From: Acidobacteriaceae bacterium
Lineage (GTDB): Bacteria > Acidobacteriota > Terriglobia > Terriglobales > Acidobacteriaceae
NCBI GenBank assembly: GCA_030049955.1
Contig: JASIJX010000418.1
Coordinates: forward strand, 1-6,552
Direction of reading: 5' to 3'
DNA length: 6,552 nucleotides
Positions 1 through 6,552 of this stretch are shown here, one piece after another. A program made the translations under genes and the position numbers. Positions within the stretch are counted from its first letter, which is position 1. Each line of letters opens with the position of its first letter. The notes under the pieces are model-generated. The model had not been told where the DNA came from and did not search any database. It worked only from the letters and a program-made list of their open reading frames with translations.

Positions 1-8
1 CCCGGCAT

Positions 9-15
9 GGAGGTG
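9..15 (+). promoter_or_regulatory. Ribosome binding site of the phosphoesterase gene
   Basis: GGAGGTG lies 7 nt before the ATG at 23. It is a near-perfect Shine-Dalgarno sequence at good spacing and fixes the start of the first gene. The promoter must lie outside the window, because only 22 bases precede the ATG. Confidence 0.8.
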
Positions 16-22
16 TGCACCC

Positions 23-1636
23 ATGCAAAAGCACTTCGCTGTTTCGCTTTCCGCCCTGCTCGTGGCCGGCCAGATGGCTGCTCCGTCTGTGGCTCCCGCG
101 CAGCCTGGCTTTAACCAAACCGCAACTCCGATCAAGCACGTTGTCGTGATCTTTGGCGAGAACATCTCCTTCGACCACTACTGGGGCACTTATCCCAACG
201 CTCTCAACCCTGCGGACGAGCCCAGTTTCACTGCCGCTCCGGGAACTCCCAGCGTGAATGGATTCACGGCCGCGCTTTTGAACAACAATCCGAATTTGAA
301 CCCGGCAAATGGAGCAGGGGCATCGAATCCCTTTCGCCTGGACCGATCGCAGGCCGCTACCGCCGATCAGGATCACAACTACACGCCGGAACAGGAGGCC
401 TTCCACGCCGGCTTGATGGATCTGTTTCCGAAGTACACCGGCACGCCGGGTCCGCCGCCGAATGGGGACACTAGCAGTTCGCTGGTGATGGGATATTACG
501 ACGGCAATACGGTGACGGCGCTGTGGAACTACGCCCAGCACTTTGCGCTCAACGATAACTCGTACGGAACCACCTTCGGGCCGTCGACGCCGGGGGCGAT
601 TAACCTGATCTCCGGCCAGACCAACGGGGTTTCCGACCAGATCAATGCCGGTAGCAAGGTTGTCAGCGACGGCGATGGCGGCTTCACGGATACTAGCGAC
701 GCTGATCCTGTAGGTGATGCCTGCTCCACGACGACCGGCGCGCAGATTCACATGAGCGGCCAGAACATCGGCGATCTTCTGAATGCGGCCGGCATCACCT
801 GGGGCTGGTTCGAAGGTGGTTTCGACCTGACGAAGACCAATGCGAATGGCACGACCGGCTGCTCGCGTTCCCACACTTCCGCGGTTACCGGCGTCAACGA
901 GACCGACTATATTCCCCACCACGAGCCGTTCCAATACTACGACTCAACCGAGAACCTGCAGCATGTGCGGCCGTCGTCGGTGACGGCGATTGGGCACGAT
1001 GATGGCGCTGTCCATCATCAGTACGACACCGAGGACTTCTTTGCGGCGGTGAAGGCAGGCAACATGCCCGCGGTGAGCTTCCTGAAGGCTCCCGGGTATC
1101 AGGATGCGCACGCCGGTTATTCGGATCCTCTGGATGAGCAGGACTTCGTGGTGAAGGTTATCAATTTCCTGATGACCAGGCCGGAATGGGAGTCCACTGC
1201 GGTCTTCATCAACTACGACGACTCCGATGGCTGGTACGATCATCAGCTAGGGCAGATCGTGAACCAGTCCACCACCGCCGATGACATGCTTACGGGCGAA
1301 GGCCAGTGCGGCAACGGAACCGACACAGCGCTGCCGGGACCGAGCGGCGCACCTCACGCACAGGGCCGCTGCGGCTATGGCCCGCGCATTCCGCTCATGG
1401 TCATCTCTCCCTGGGCGAAATCCAATTACGTGGACCACACAATGACCGATCAGACCTCGATCATCCGCTTCATCGAGGACAACTGGCTGCGCGGACAGCG
1501 CATTGGCGATGGATCGTTCGACGCTATCGCCGGCTCGGTGAACAGCATGTTCGACTTCACCCACACGAATATGCGGTCGCCGTATCTTCTCGATCCATCG
1601 ACGGGCGAGCCGGTATTCGGCTTCCCAGTCCACTAA
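23..1636 (+). CDS. Secreted phosphoesterase (acid phosphatase AcpA / phospholipase C superfamily)
   Basis: This 537-residue protein is predicted to hydrolyse phosphate mono- or diesters outside the cytoplasm. Residues 1-26 form a Sec signal peptide: K3 and H4, then an apolar stretch, with likely cleavage at APA|Q near residue 26. The mature part shows the phosphoesterase family (PF04185-type) motifs in order. These are HVVVIFGENISFDHYWGTYP at 39-58 (metal-binding E46-N47), DQDHNY at 115-120, DNSYGTTFGPSTPG at 178-191 (S188 sits where AcpA has its nucleophile Ser), VSFLKAPGYQDAH at 351-363, INYDDSDGWYDH at 396-407 (D399-D400, metal ligands) and GPRIPLMVISPWAKSNYVDH at 453-472. Length is normal for the family and no frame break is seen. 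A strong terminator follows directly, so the gene probably ends its own transcript. Sequence alone does not separate acid phosphatase from phospholipase C activity. Family assignment is confident, substrate is not. Confidence 0.92.
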   Translation: MQKHFAVSLSALLVAGQMAAPSVAPAQPGFNQTATPIKHVVVIFGENISFDHYWGTYPNALNPADEPSFTAAPGTPSVNGFTAALLNNNPNLNPANGAGASNPFRLDRSQAATADQDHNYTPEQEAFHAGLMDLFPKYTGTPGPPPNGDTSSSLVMGYYDGNTVTALWNYAQHFALNDNSYGTTFGPSTPGAINLISGQTNGVSDQINAGSKVVSDGDGGFTDTSDADPVGDACSTTTGAQIHMSGQNIGDLLNAAGITWGWFEGGFDLTKTNANGTTGCSRSHTSAVTGVNETDYIPHHEPFQYYDSTENLQHVRPSSVTAIGHDDGAVHHQYDTEDFFAAVKAGNMPAVSFLKAPGYQDAHAGYSDPLDEQDFVVKVINFLMTRPEWESTAVFINYDDSDGWYDHQLGQIVNQSTTADDMLTGEGQCGNGTDTALPGPSGAPHAQGRCGYGPRIPLMVISPWAKSNYVDHTMTDQTSIIRFIEDNWLRGQRIGDGSFDAIAGSVNSMFDFTHTNMRSPYLLDPSTGEPVFGFPVH

Positions 1637-1648
1637 AGTCCCCACTCC

Positions 1649-1687
1649 GCCCGGCTTCCTCAATGACCGGGAAGCCGGGCATTTTTT
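1649..1687 (+). terminator. Intrinsic terminator after the phosphoesterase gene
   Basis: A perfect 11-bp stem, GCCCGGCTTCC at 1649-1659 pairing with GGAAGCCGGGC at 1670-1680, encloses a 10-nt loop and is followed by A and six T (1682-1687). It starts 12 nt after the stop codon at 1634-1636. The form is canonical for Rho-independent termination on the plus strand. It separates the phosphoesterase from the multicopper oxidase, which must then have its own promoter or live on read-through. Confidence 0.93.
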
Positions 1688-1723
1688 CGCGTTCAATTGC
1701 TCTACGGGCGACAATAGAAACAC

Positions 1724-3364
1724 ATGGCCGGCACTTTTCGTTTATTGCATCGCTCATCGCGGCGCACATTTCTGCGCAATGCCGGCATGGCGATTGCCGG
1801 GTCTCGCATCAAGGAGCCGATCGAGAAGGCGCCGATCGAGATGTCGCCGCAGCAATCAGCACTCGATCCATCTCTATTGCCTGCCTTTGTCGATCCGTTG
1901 CCGCTTCCTGAACTAGCTCGGCCAACGGGCTTCCGACCGAATCCCGAGAATCCCTCAGAGCAGATTCACTTTTACAAGATCGCAATGCGCGAGAGATTCG
2001 CGAAGGTTCACCGCGATCTGCCGCCCACGCGCATGTGGTGCTTCGGCAACAGCTTTCCCGGCCCGACAATCGAGACAGAGAGCGGCCGGGCAGTTGCTGT
2101 GGAGTGGCAGAACCTGTTGCCCGCGCGCCATTTTCTCCCCGTCGATCACACGCTGGAGGGTGCCGGTCCAGGCGTGCCCGAGGTGCGTGCCGTCGTGCAC
2201 CTGCACGGCGGAAGAACGCCGCCGGAGAGTGACGGATATCCGGAGAGCTGGACGACACCCGGCGGAAAGCAGACGTGCTTTTATCCCTCGGCGCAGCGCG
2301 CGAGCCTGCTGTTCTATCACGACCACGCGATGGGGATTAATCGACTGAACATTTACGCGGGGCTGCAAGGATTCTTTATCGTGCGCGACCCGCGTGAGGG
2401 GGCGCTGAAACTGCCTGCCGGCAAATACGAAATCCCGCTGATGATCAGTGACCGTCTGCTCACGCGCGATGGACAACTGCTCTACCCGGTTTCTCCGGAT
2501 CCACTTCGTCCCTGGGTGCCGGAAGTTTTCGGGAATGCCATCCTGGCTAACGGAAAGCTGCTGCCGTATCACAACGTGGAGCCGCGAAAATACCGCCTGC
2601 GCGTGATGAATGGATCGAACGGGCGGTTTTACCGTCTTGAACTATCGAACCGTGCTCCATTCCAGGTGATCGCCAACGACCAGGGATTGCTGCCATCGCC
2701 GGTCGCCGTGCGCCGACTTCCGCTGGCTCCGGCTGAACGCGCCGATATCGTGGTCGATTTTTCTCTCTTCGCAGGCTCGAACGTTGAGCTGGTAAGCGAT
2801 TCATTCCCAATCCTGCAATTCCACGTCGCCACAGATGGCGCGCGCGAAACCAGCGAAGTGCCGACAGTGCTCCAAACTGAGATTCCGCTTCGCGAGTCAG
2901 ACGCGGTGCGCACACGGCGGTTGACTCTCAATGAGCGACTGGACAAGGTTCAGCAATCCATGGGCATGCTGCTGAATAACACTCCATGGAGCGCGCCGGT
3001 AACCGAGAAGCCAGTGCTGAACACCACGGAAATCTGGGAACTGGTCAACCTTACCGAGGACGCGCACCCCATCCATCTGCACCTGGTGCGATTCCGCATC
3101 CTTGACCGGCGCCCTTTCGACACCTTCGATTACTTGGCCAAGGGAACGCTGCGATTCACCGGTCCGGCTCAACCACCAGAGTTGTTTGAATCCGGCTGGA
3201 AAGATACCGTGCGCGCAGACCCGGGCATGGTCACGCGCATCCTCGTTCCCTTTGAAGGCTATGCAGGCTGTTATGTATGGCACTGTCACGTCCTCGAACA
3301 CGAGGACAACGCGATGATGCGCCCTTATGAGATCTTGCCCCCGAATGGAAAATCCCAGCGGTAA
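1724..3364 (+). CDS. Multicopper oxidase, CotA / bilirubin oxidase type, with twin-arginine leader
   Basis: This 546-residue copper oxidase is predicted to couple one-electron oxidation of phenolics, bilirubin-like pigments or metal ions to reduction of O2 to water. All copper ligands are visible. VVHLHGG at 157-163 gives H159 and H161; FYHDHAMG at 197-204 gives H199 and H201; HPIHLHL at 448-454 gives H448, H451 and H453; WHCHVLEHEDNAMM at 519-532 gives H520, C521, H522, H526 and axial M531. HEDxxMMRP and the acidic DSDG-like region around D170 match the CotA subgroup. The N-terminal cupredoxin domain is seen at FGNSFPGPTIE (107-117). Residues 12-17 (SRRTFL) are a twin-arginine motif, suggesting folded export by Tat, but the apolar segment after it is very short (19-26, then R28). 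An in-frame TAG lies just upstream (1715-1717), so ATG 1724 is the first possible start; it has no clear Shine-Dalgarno sequence. The substrate cannot be told from sequence. Confidence 0.94.
   Translation: MAGTFRLLHRSSRRTFLRNAGMAIAGSRIKEPIEKAPIEMSPQQSALDPSLLPAFVDPLPLPELARPTGFRPNPENPSEQIHFYKIAMRERFAKVHRDLPPTRMWCFGNSFPGPTIETESGRAVAVEWQNLLPARHFLPVDHTLEGAGPGVPEVRAVVHLHGGRTPPESDGYPESWTTPGGKQTCFYPSAQRASLLFYHDHAMGINRLNIYAGLQGFFIVRDPREGALKLPAGKYEIPLMISDRLLTRDGQLLYPVSPDPLRPWVPEVFGNAILANGKLLPYHNVEPRKYRLRVMNGSNGRFYRLELSNRAPFQVIANDQGLLPSPVAVRRLPLAPAERADIVVDFSLFAGSNVELVSDSFPILQFHVATDGARETSEVPTVLQTEIPLRESDAVRTRRLTLNERLDKVQQSMGMLLNNTPWSAPVTEKPVLNTTEIWELVNLTEDAHPIHLHLVRFRILDRRPFDTFDYLAKGTLRFTGPAQPPELFESGWKDTVRADPGMVTRILVPFEGYAGCYVWHCHVLEHEDNAMMRPYEILPPNGKSQR
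1816..1840 (+). repeat. Short direct repeat inside the oxidase leader region
   Basis: GCCGATCGAG occurs at 1816-1825 and again at 1831-1840, a 15-nt period in frame with the oxidase gene. It encodes EPIE and APIE at residues 31-39, just after the twin-arginine segment. It may be a small in-frame duplication in the linker between leader and first cupredoxin domain. It is only two copies, and no function is implied. Confidence 0.5.
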
Positions 3365-3451
3365 GCGCTTTTCTCATTAGGGACACGAGCCGGCTTTGGG
3401 TAGTAAGCAACCTGAATGAGCGCAGTGGCGACAATGCATCAATTGAGCTTA
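3365..3451. other. Convergent intergenic gap between the oxidase and the fumC-malic enzyme-small ORF unit
   Basis: This 87-bp gap lies between two stop codons facing each other. It has no convincing intrinsic terminator for either strand: no GC-rich stem followed by a T run. It does hold a perfect 8-bp inverted repeat, TAGTAAGC at 3401-3408 and GCTTACTA at 3447-3454, whose right arm contains the stop codon of the small minus-strand gene. A second weak pair is CTCATT at 3373-3378 with AATGAG at 3415-3420. Either could form a loose hairpin in the transcript ends, but the loops are long (38 and 36 nt). Confidence 0.4.
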
Positions 3452-3703
3452 CTAAGGCTGGTAGCCATCCGCCATCCATCGAGCGAAAAGCTCAATGCGG
3501 TCCTGAGGCCACGGGCCTTCTCCGCGCGGAGGAGGAGGCGGCATCACGGCGCCACCGATGCCGCGGATGCGGTCATAGATGGCGGCCGCGTGCGACTTCA
3601 CGTCGTCGTAGCTCGCCAGGTTGAACGCCTTACTCATCGCCCGGATATCCCGGTCTGTGAACAGTGGGCGGATGTCGGATTGATAACTCGTCAGTTGTGC
3701 CAT
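3452..3703 (-). CDS. Small hypothetical protein, haem-less cytochrome c-like module (83 aa)
   Basis: This predicted soluble protein has no signal peptide or membrane segment and is not firmly recognised. Its outline is DIRPLFTDRDIRAM (10-23), a helical middle with ASYDDVKSHAAAIYDRI (30-46), MPPPPP (54-59) and PWPQDRIELFARWMADG (64-80). The opening xIRPLF and the closing MPP...L..W...G recall small planctomycete-type cytochrome c modules, but there is no cysteine and no CxxCH, so it cannot bind haem c. That likeness is pattern matching by eye. The start is taken at ATG 3703; a GTG at 3712 lies inside the Shine-Dalgarno sequence and is unlikely to be used. The gene follows the malic enzyme stop after 60 nt on the same strand with no visible terminator between, so co-transcription with fumC and the malic enzyme is likely. 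Function unknown. Confidence 0.68.
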   Translation of the reverse strand: MAQLTSYQSDIRPLFTDRDIRAMSKAFNLASYDDVKSHAAAIYDRIRGIGGAVMPPPPPRGEGPWPQDRIELFARWMADGYQP

Positions 3704-3706
3704 GAT

Positions 3707-3714
3707 CCTCACCT
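3707..3714 (-). promoter_or_regulatory. Ribosome binding site of the small protein gene
   Basis: Read on the minus strand, AGGTGAGG is followed by ATC and the ATG at 3703. AGGTG sits 6 nt from that ATG, a normal spacing. The GTG at 3712-3710 is part of this element, which decides for the shorter 83-residue product over an 86-residue one. Confidence 0.65.
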
Positions 3715-3763
3715 GTTGGAATGATGTGCGAGAGTTTTGCCGATGCCCATGCGAAGAATTGCT

Positions 3764-5416
3764 TTAAGCTGCCCTTGCTGCACGCTTGGGCTCTTTCCCA
3801 TAGACGGGCTTGTATACATGGCTACGAATGAACGCCACCATGTCAGCGGGCCGTTTCACGCGCGCAAGGCGAGAATCAAAGATCAGCTTCGCGATCCGCG
3901 CGGCCGTCTGGATTTCGGTTTCCAGGATGTTCGACTGCAGCGGATACAGAAGCCCCTGCTTCAACAAATCGGAGGGCACCTGATCCGCTACGGCACGTGC
4001 AGCCTCGATGAACATCTCATCAGTGACCCGCGAGGCCTGTGTCGCGAATACAGCCATTCCGATTGCTGGGAAAACGTAGAAATTGTTCGCTTGCCCGGGC
4101 AAAAATGTCTGTCCCTTGAAGTGGACGGGCGCAAACGATACGCCAGCAGCATAGATTGCCTTGCCGTTCGACCATGTGTAAGCCTGTTCGGGTGTGCACT
4201 CGGCGTGATCGGTGGGGTTGGAAAGCGCAAGCACGACCGGGCGCTCATTGATCCGCGACATTGCTTCGATTACTTTTTGCGTGAAAGCCCCGCCGATCGT
4301 ACTTACACCGATGATAGTCGTCGGTTTGATGCTCTCGATCGCCTTCACAAAATCCCTTGTGGGCGCGTGCTTGTGGGCGTAGGGTTTCTGAAAGTCGATA
4401 AGATCAGTGCGCGTCGTCTCGAGAAGTCCGTTAATATCGAACATGTATACATGTTCCTGCGCGTCCTTGAGCTTGAGTCCTTCCTGGACCATCGCTGAAC
4501 ACAAGAGATCCGCGAGACCGATGCCGGCTGACCCAGCGCCAAGGAACAGGTATCTCTCGTCGCTGAGCTTCTTACCTTTGATTCTGGCAGCGTTGATCAT
4601 TCCCGCGAGCACGATCCCCGCTGTGCCCTGAACATCATCGTTATAGACGCAATACTTGTTCCGGTAACGCTCGAGCAGGTGAACAGCGTCCACACCGGTC
4701 CAATCCTCAAAATGCACGCAGCATTTCGGGAACAACTTCCGCACGGCCTCCATAAATTCGTCGACAAACGAATAGAGTTCCTCCGCTGACGGACGCGTCT
4801 TGCGCATACCCAGGTACAACGGATCGTGAAGGTACTGTTCGTTATTGGTGCCGGCGTCGAGATACATCGGCATAAGATACTGCGGCGGCACACCGGCGCA
4901 GGCGGTGTATAACTGCAGCTTGCCGATGGGAATGCCCATGCCGTTGGCCCCGAGATCGCCGAGGCCGAGAATGCGGCCGCCATCGGTGACACAGATGAAG
5001 CGGACATCCTTCTGCGGCCAGTTCTTCAGAACCTCCTTGACCTTGCCACGGCGCGTCATGGAGAGATACATGCCCCGCGACTGACGGTAGATGTGGCCAA
5101 ATTTCAAGCACGCTTCTCCGATGGTGGGATCATAGACAATGGGCAGAAAACGCGCAGGGTCGGACATGACGGTGCGATAGAACAGCGTTTCGTTGTGGTC
5201 GAGCAGGCTAATCAGATAGATGTAGCGCTCAAGATCGGTTGGCTTCTGCGCGAGTTGCATCATAACCCGCTGTAGCTGCAGATCTTCATTTTCGATTACG
5301 TCCGGCACGAGGCCAACAAGTCCGAGCGCGTCCTTCTCGGACTCGGTGAAGGCGGTTGACTTATTGAGTGATGGATCCTGGAGCAACTCGATTCCGCGCT
5401 TATTGGTGGTCATCAT
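3764..5416 (-). CDS. maeA: NAD-dependent malic enzyme (oxaloacetate-decarboxylating)
   Basis: This roughly 550-residue cytoplasmic enzyme converts L-malate and NAD+ to pyruvate, CO2 and NADH. Length and motifs fit the large malic enzyme family (E. coli MaeA, plant and animal enzymes), not the short or transferase-fused bacterial types. Numbering from ATG 5416, the malic N-terminal domain has RFLPIVYDPTIGEAC at 89-103 (catalytic Tyr95), GLGDLGANGMGIPIGKL at 151-167 (catalytic Lys166) and FEDW at 236-239. NDDVQGTAG at 259-267 gives the metal-binding Asp. The NAD-binding domain has FLGAGSAGIG at 291-300, FDINGLL at 326-332 and LALSNPT at 396-402. The family usually reads VYTPTVG where this has VYDPTIG. 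The tail is basic (KEPKRAARAA). The gene starts 18 nt after the fumC stop; with the next gene it seems to form one transcript, linking fumarate through malate to pyruvate. NAD rather than NADP preference is inferred from the subfamily. Confidence 0.95.
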   Translation of the reverse strand: MMTTNKRGIELLQDPSLNKSTAFTESEKDALGLVGLVPDVIENEDLQLQRVMMQLAQKPTDLERYIYLISLLDHNETLFYRTVMSDPARFLPIVYDPTIGEACLKFGHIYRQSRGMYLSMTRRGKVKEVLKNWPQKDVRFICVTDGGRILGLGDLGANGMGIPIGKLQLYTACAGVPPQYLMPMYLDAGTNNEQYLHDPLYLGMRKTRPSAEELYSFVDEFMEAVRKLFPKCCVHFEDWTGVDAVHLLERYRNKYCVYNDDVQGTAGIVLAGMINAARIKGKKLSDERYLFLGAGSAGIGLADLLCSAMVQEGLKLKDAQEHVYMFDINGLLETTRTDLIDFQKPYAHKHAPTRDFVKAIESIKPTTIIGVSTIGGAFTQKVIEAMSRINERPVVLALSNPTDHAECTPEQAYTWSNGKAIYAAGVSFAPVHFKGQTFLPGQANNFYVFPAIGMAVFATQASRVTDEMFIEAARAVADQVPSDLLKQGLLYPLQSNILETEIQTAARIAKLIFDSRLARVKRPADMVAFIRSHVYKPVYGKEPKRAARAA

Positions 5417-5420
5417 CCTT

Positions 5421-5426
5421 CTCCTT
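5421..5426 (-). promoter_or_regulatory. Ribosome binding site of the malic enzyme, with tandem start codons
   Basis: On the minus strand AAGGAG is followed by AAGG and then two adjacent ATG codons at 5416-5414 and 5413-5411, giving spacings of 4 and 7 nt. A further in-frame ATG at 5431 lies upstream of this element and would add MRRRR; it has no such site of its own and only 3 nt separate it from the fumC stop. The start at 5416 or 5413 is therefore preferred. Confidence 0.75.
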
Positions 5427-5434
5427 CGCATATC

Positions 5435-6552
5435 TCAGGCAGCGGTTGCGACGTAGGGTTTCACCATCTTGCGAGGGTCGACGATGCGATCAAATTCATC
5501 TTCGGTGACGAAACCCAGCTTGAGGGCGGCAGCTTTGAGTGTCAGGTCATTATCGAGGGCGTAGTGCGCGATTTTGGATGCTTTGTCATAGCCGATGACC
5601 GGCGAGAGGGCGGTGACAAGCATCAGTGAGCGTTCAACATATTCGCTGATCTTCTTAACGTTGGGCTGAGTACCTTCGATCAGGTACTTGCGGAAATTGG
5701 TGCAGCCATCTGCCAGGATGACGATGGACTGAGTGATGCCGGAGATAATCAACGGCTTGTAAACATTCATTTCGAGATAGCCGCCGGCGCCGCCAAAGCC
5801 GACCGCAACATCATTTGCCATGACCTGCACGGCGATCATGGTGAGCGCCTCGCATTGTGTCGGATTGACTTTGCCGGGCATGATTGAGGAGCCAGGCTCA
5901 TTCGCGGGTATAAGCAACTCCGCGAATCCGGCCCGTGGTCCGCAGGACATCAGGCGAATATCGTTGGCAATCTTGTAGAGCGAAACCGCCAGCGTGCGCA
6001 GCGTGCCGGAAAGCTGAACGAGCGCATCGTGCGCGCCCTGTACGGTGAACTTGTTGGGCGCACTGACAAACGGCAGGCTTGTAAGCCTGGCGATCTCTTC
6101 GGCAACTGCTTCGGCGAATCCAGGTGCTGAATTCAGGCCGGTACCCACCGCTGTGCCGCCCAGCGCCAGCCTGTACACACCGCTAAGTCCGGACTCGATC
6201 CGTTCGAGATCGTCCGTCAGCATTCCCACATAGCCGGACCATTCCTCTCCGAGGGTCAATGGCGTGGCGTCCTGCATGTGCGTGCGGCCAATCTTTACGA
6301 TGTCCTTCCATGCCTCTGCTTTCCGATTGATGGCGTCGCGCAGGGCTGTTATTGCGGGGATCAAGCGTTGCTTTGTGTTGACCGCGGCCGCGATGTACAT
6401 GGCCGAAGGAAATGAGTCGTTCGACGACTGGGACATGTTGACTTGATCGTTCGGGTGAACCGGAGTTTTGCTGCCCAGGGGCGTGCCGGCGATCTGGCTG
6501 CAACGATTCGCGATTACCTCGTTAACGTTCATATTGAACTGCGTGCCGCTGC
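5435..6552 (-). CDS. fumC: Class II fumarate hydratase, 5' end beyond the window
   Basis: This iron-independent fumarase interconverts fumarate and L-malate in the TCA cycle as a cytoplasmic homotetramer. The reading frame stays open to the window edge: codons upstream of ATG 6532 read SGTQFN, matching the conserved SGTQ(T/S)NMN active-site strand, so that ATG is internal and about 97 N-terminal residues are missing compared with E. coli FumC. Counting from Met 6532 as residue 1, HPND (26-29) is the allosteric B site and SSN (36-38) binds substrate. [10 protein letters not shown] has T84-H85 (E. coli T187-H188), and [16 protein letters not shown] has catalytic S215, K221 and N223 (E. coli S318, K324, N326). 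The spacing to each E. coli position is constant at 103, so there is no indel across the core. The C-terminus ([11 protein letters not shown], then [10 protein letters not shown]) is complete. It is followed 18 nt later by the malic enzyme that uses its product. Confidence 0.97.
   Translation of the reverse strand, partial: SGTQFNMNVNEVIANRCSQIAGTPLGSKTPVHPNDQVNMSQSSNDSFPSAMYIAAAVNTKQRLIPAITALRDAINRKAEAWKDIVKIGRTHMQDATPLTLGEEWSGYVGMLTDDLERIESGLSGVYRLALGGTAVGTGLNSAPGFAEAVAEEIARLTSLPFVSAPNKFTVQGAHDALVQLSGTLRTLAVSLYKIANDIRLMSCGPRAGFAELLIPANEPGSSIMPGKVNPTQCEALTMIAVQVMANDVAVGFGGAGGYLEMNVYKPLIISGITQSIVILADGCTNFRKYLIEGTQPNVKKISEYVERSLMLVTALSPVIGYDKASKIAHYALDNDLTLKAAALKLGFVTEDEFDRIVDPRKMVKPYVATAA

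Noticed and set aside
1710..1717. Possible -10 box (GACAAT or CAATAG) before the oxidase
   Set aside because: No -35 element at a suitable distance could be seen, and the -10 match is weak, so no promoter is called.
1247..1911. Overlapping open frames on both strands across the phosphoesterase end and the intergenic terminator
   Set aside because: They cross the terminator and both real genes, have low-complexity Arg-rich translations and no family features.
1955..2572. Minus-strand open frame of 205 codons
   Set aside because: It is antisense to the multicopper oxidase, rich in Arg and Ala, with no motif, and is fully explained by codon bias of the real gene.
3357..3372. Possible terminator at the oxidase stop codon (AGCG, 5-nt loop, CGCT, then TTT)
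   Set aside because: The stem is only 4 bp and overlaps the stop codon; too weak to call an intrinsic terminator.
3737..4498. Long plus-strand open frame of 253 codons
   Set aside because: It lies antisense to the malic enzyme, whose motifs are all present in the opposite frame. Its translation shows no recognisable domain, and long antisense frames are expected in GC-rich genes.
6125..6145. Apparent loss of a fumarase active-site His at NSAPGF (E. coli has NTHPEY)
   Set aside because: Counting against E. coli numbering places catalytic H188 in GRTH, which is present here. The His in NTHPEY is not the catalytic one and is not conserved in human fumarase.
6530..6532. ATG as the start of fumC
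   Set aside because: The frame is open upstream and encodes SGTQFN, the conserved active-site strand before [10 protein letters not shown], so this Met is internal and the gene continues past the window edge.

Overview
The window comes from a moderately GC-rich, Gram-negative-type bacterial chromosome. Compact gene spacing, a Tat-type leader, a Sec-exported phosphoesterase of the acid phosphatase/phospholipase C superfamily and a eukaryote-like NAD malic enzyme would suit an Acidobacteria-like soil bacterium. That placement is inference from overall protein character, not from a marker gene. No RNA gene, mobile element, CRISPR array or prophage feature was seen, and no stretch longer than 300 bases lacks a gene.

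Layout. The left half (about 1-3364) is on the plus strand. It holds a secreted phosphoesterase (23-1636), closed by a strong intrinsic terminator (1649-1687), and then a CotA-type multicopper oxidase with a twin-arginine leader (1724-3364). An 87-bp convergent gap (3365-3451) separates this half from the minus-strand genes. Read in their own direction these are fumC (5' end beyond the window, stop at 5435), a NAD-type malic enzyme (5416-3764) and an 83-residue orphan protein (3703-3452). The three are tightly spaced (18 and 60 nt), share a strand and have no visible terminator between them, so they look like one transcript.

How the genes work together. FumC hydrates fumarate to L-malate, and malic enzyme oxidatively decarboxylates malate to pyruvate, CO2 and NADH. 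The minus-strand unit therefore encodes two consecutive steps draining the TCA cycle towards pyruvate. The third gene resembles a shrunken cytochrome c-like module that has lost its haem-binding CxxCH; its job is unknown and it is the least explained item here. The two plus-strand genes encode exported enzymes, one releasing phosphate from extracellular or periplasmic esters and one a copper oxidase for phenolics, bilirubin-like compounds or metal ions. The terminator between them argues against an operon. All large genes are intact, with their catalytic or metal ligands in place. No clearly new multi-gene system is visible; the main leads are the small protein in the fumC-malic enzyme unit and the unusual leader of the multicopper oxidase.
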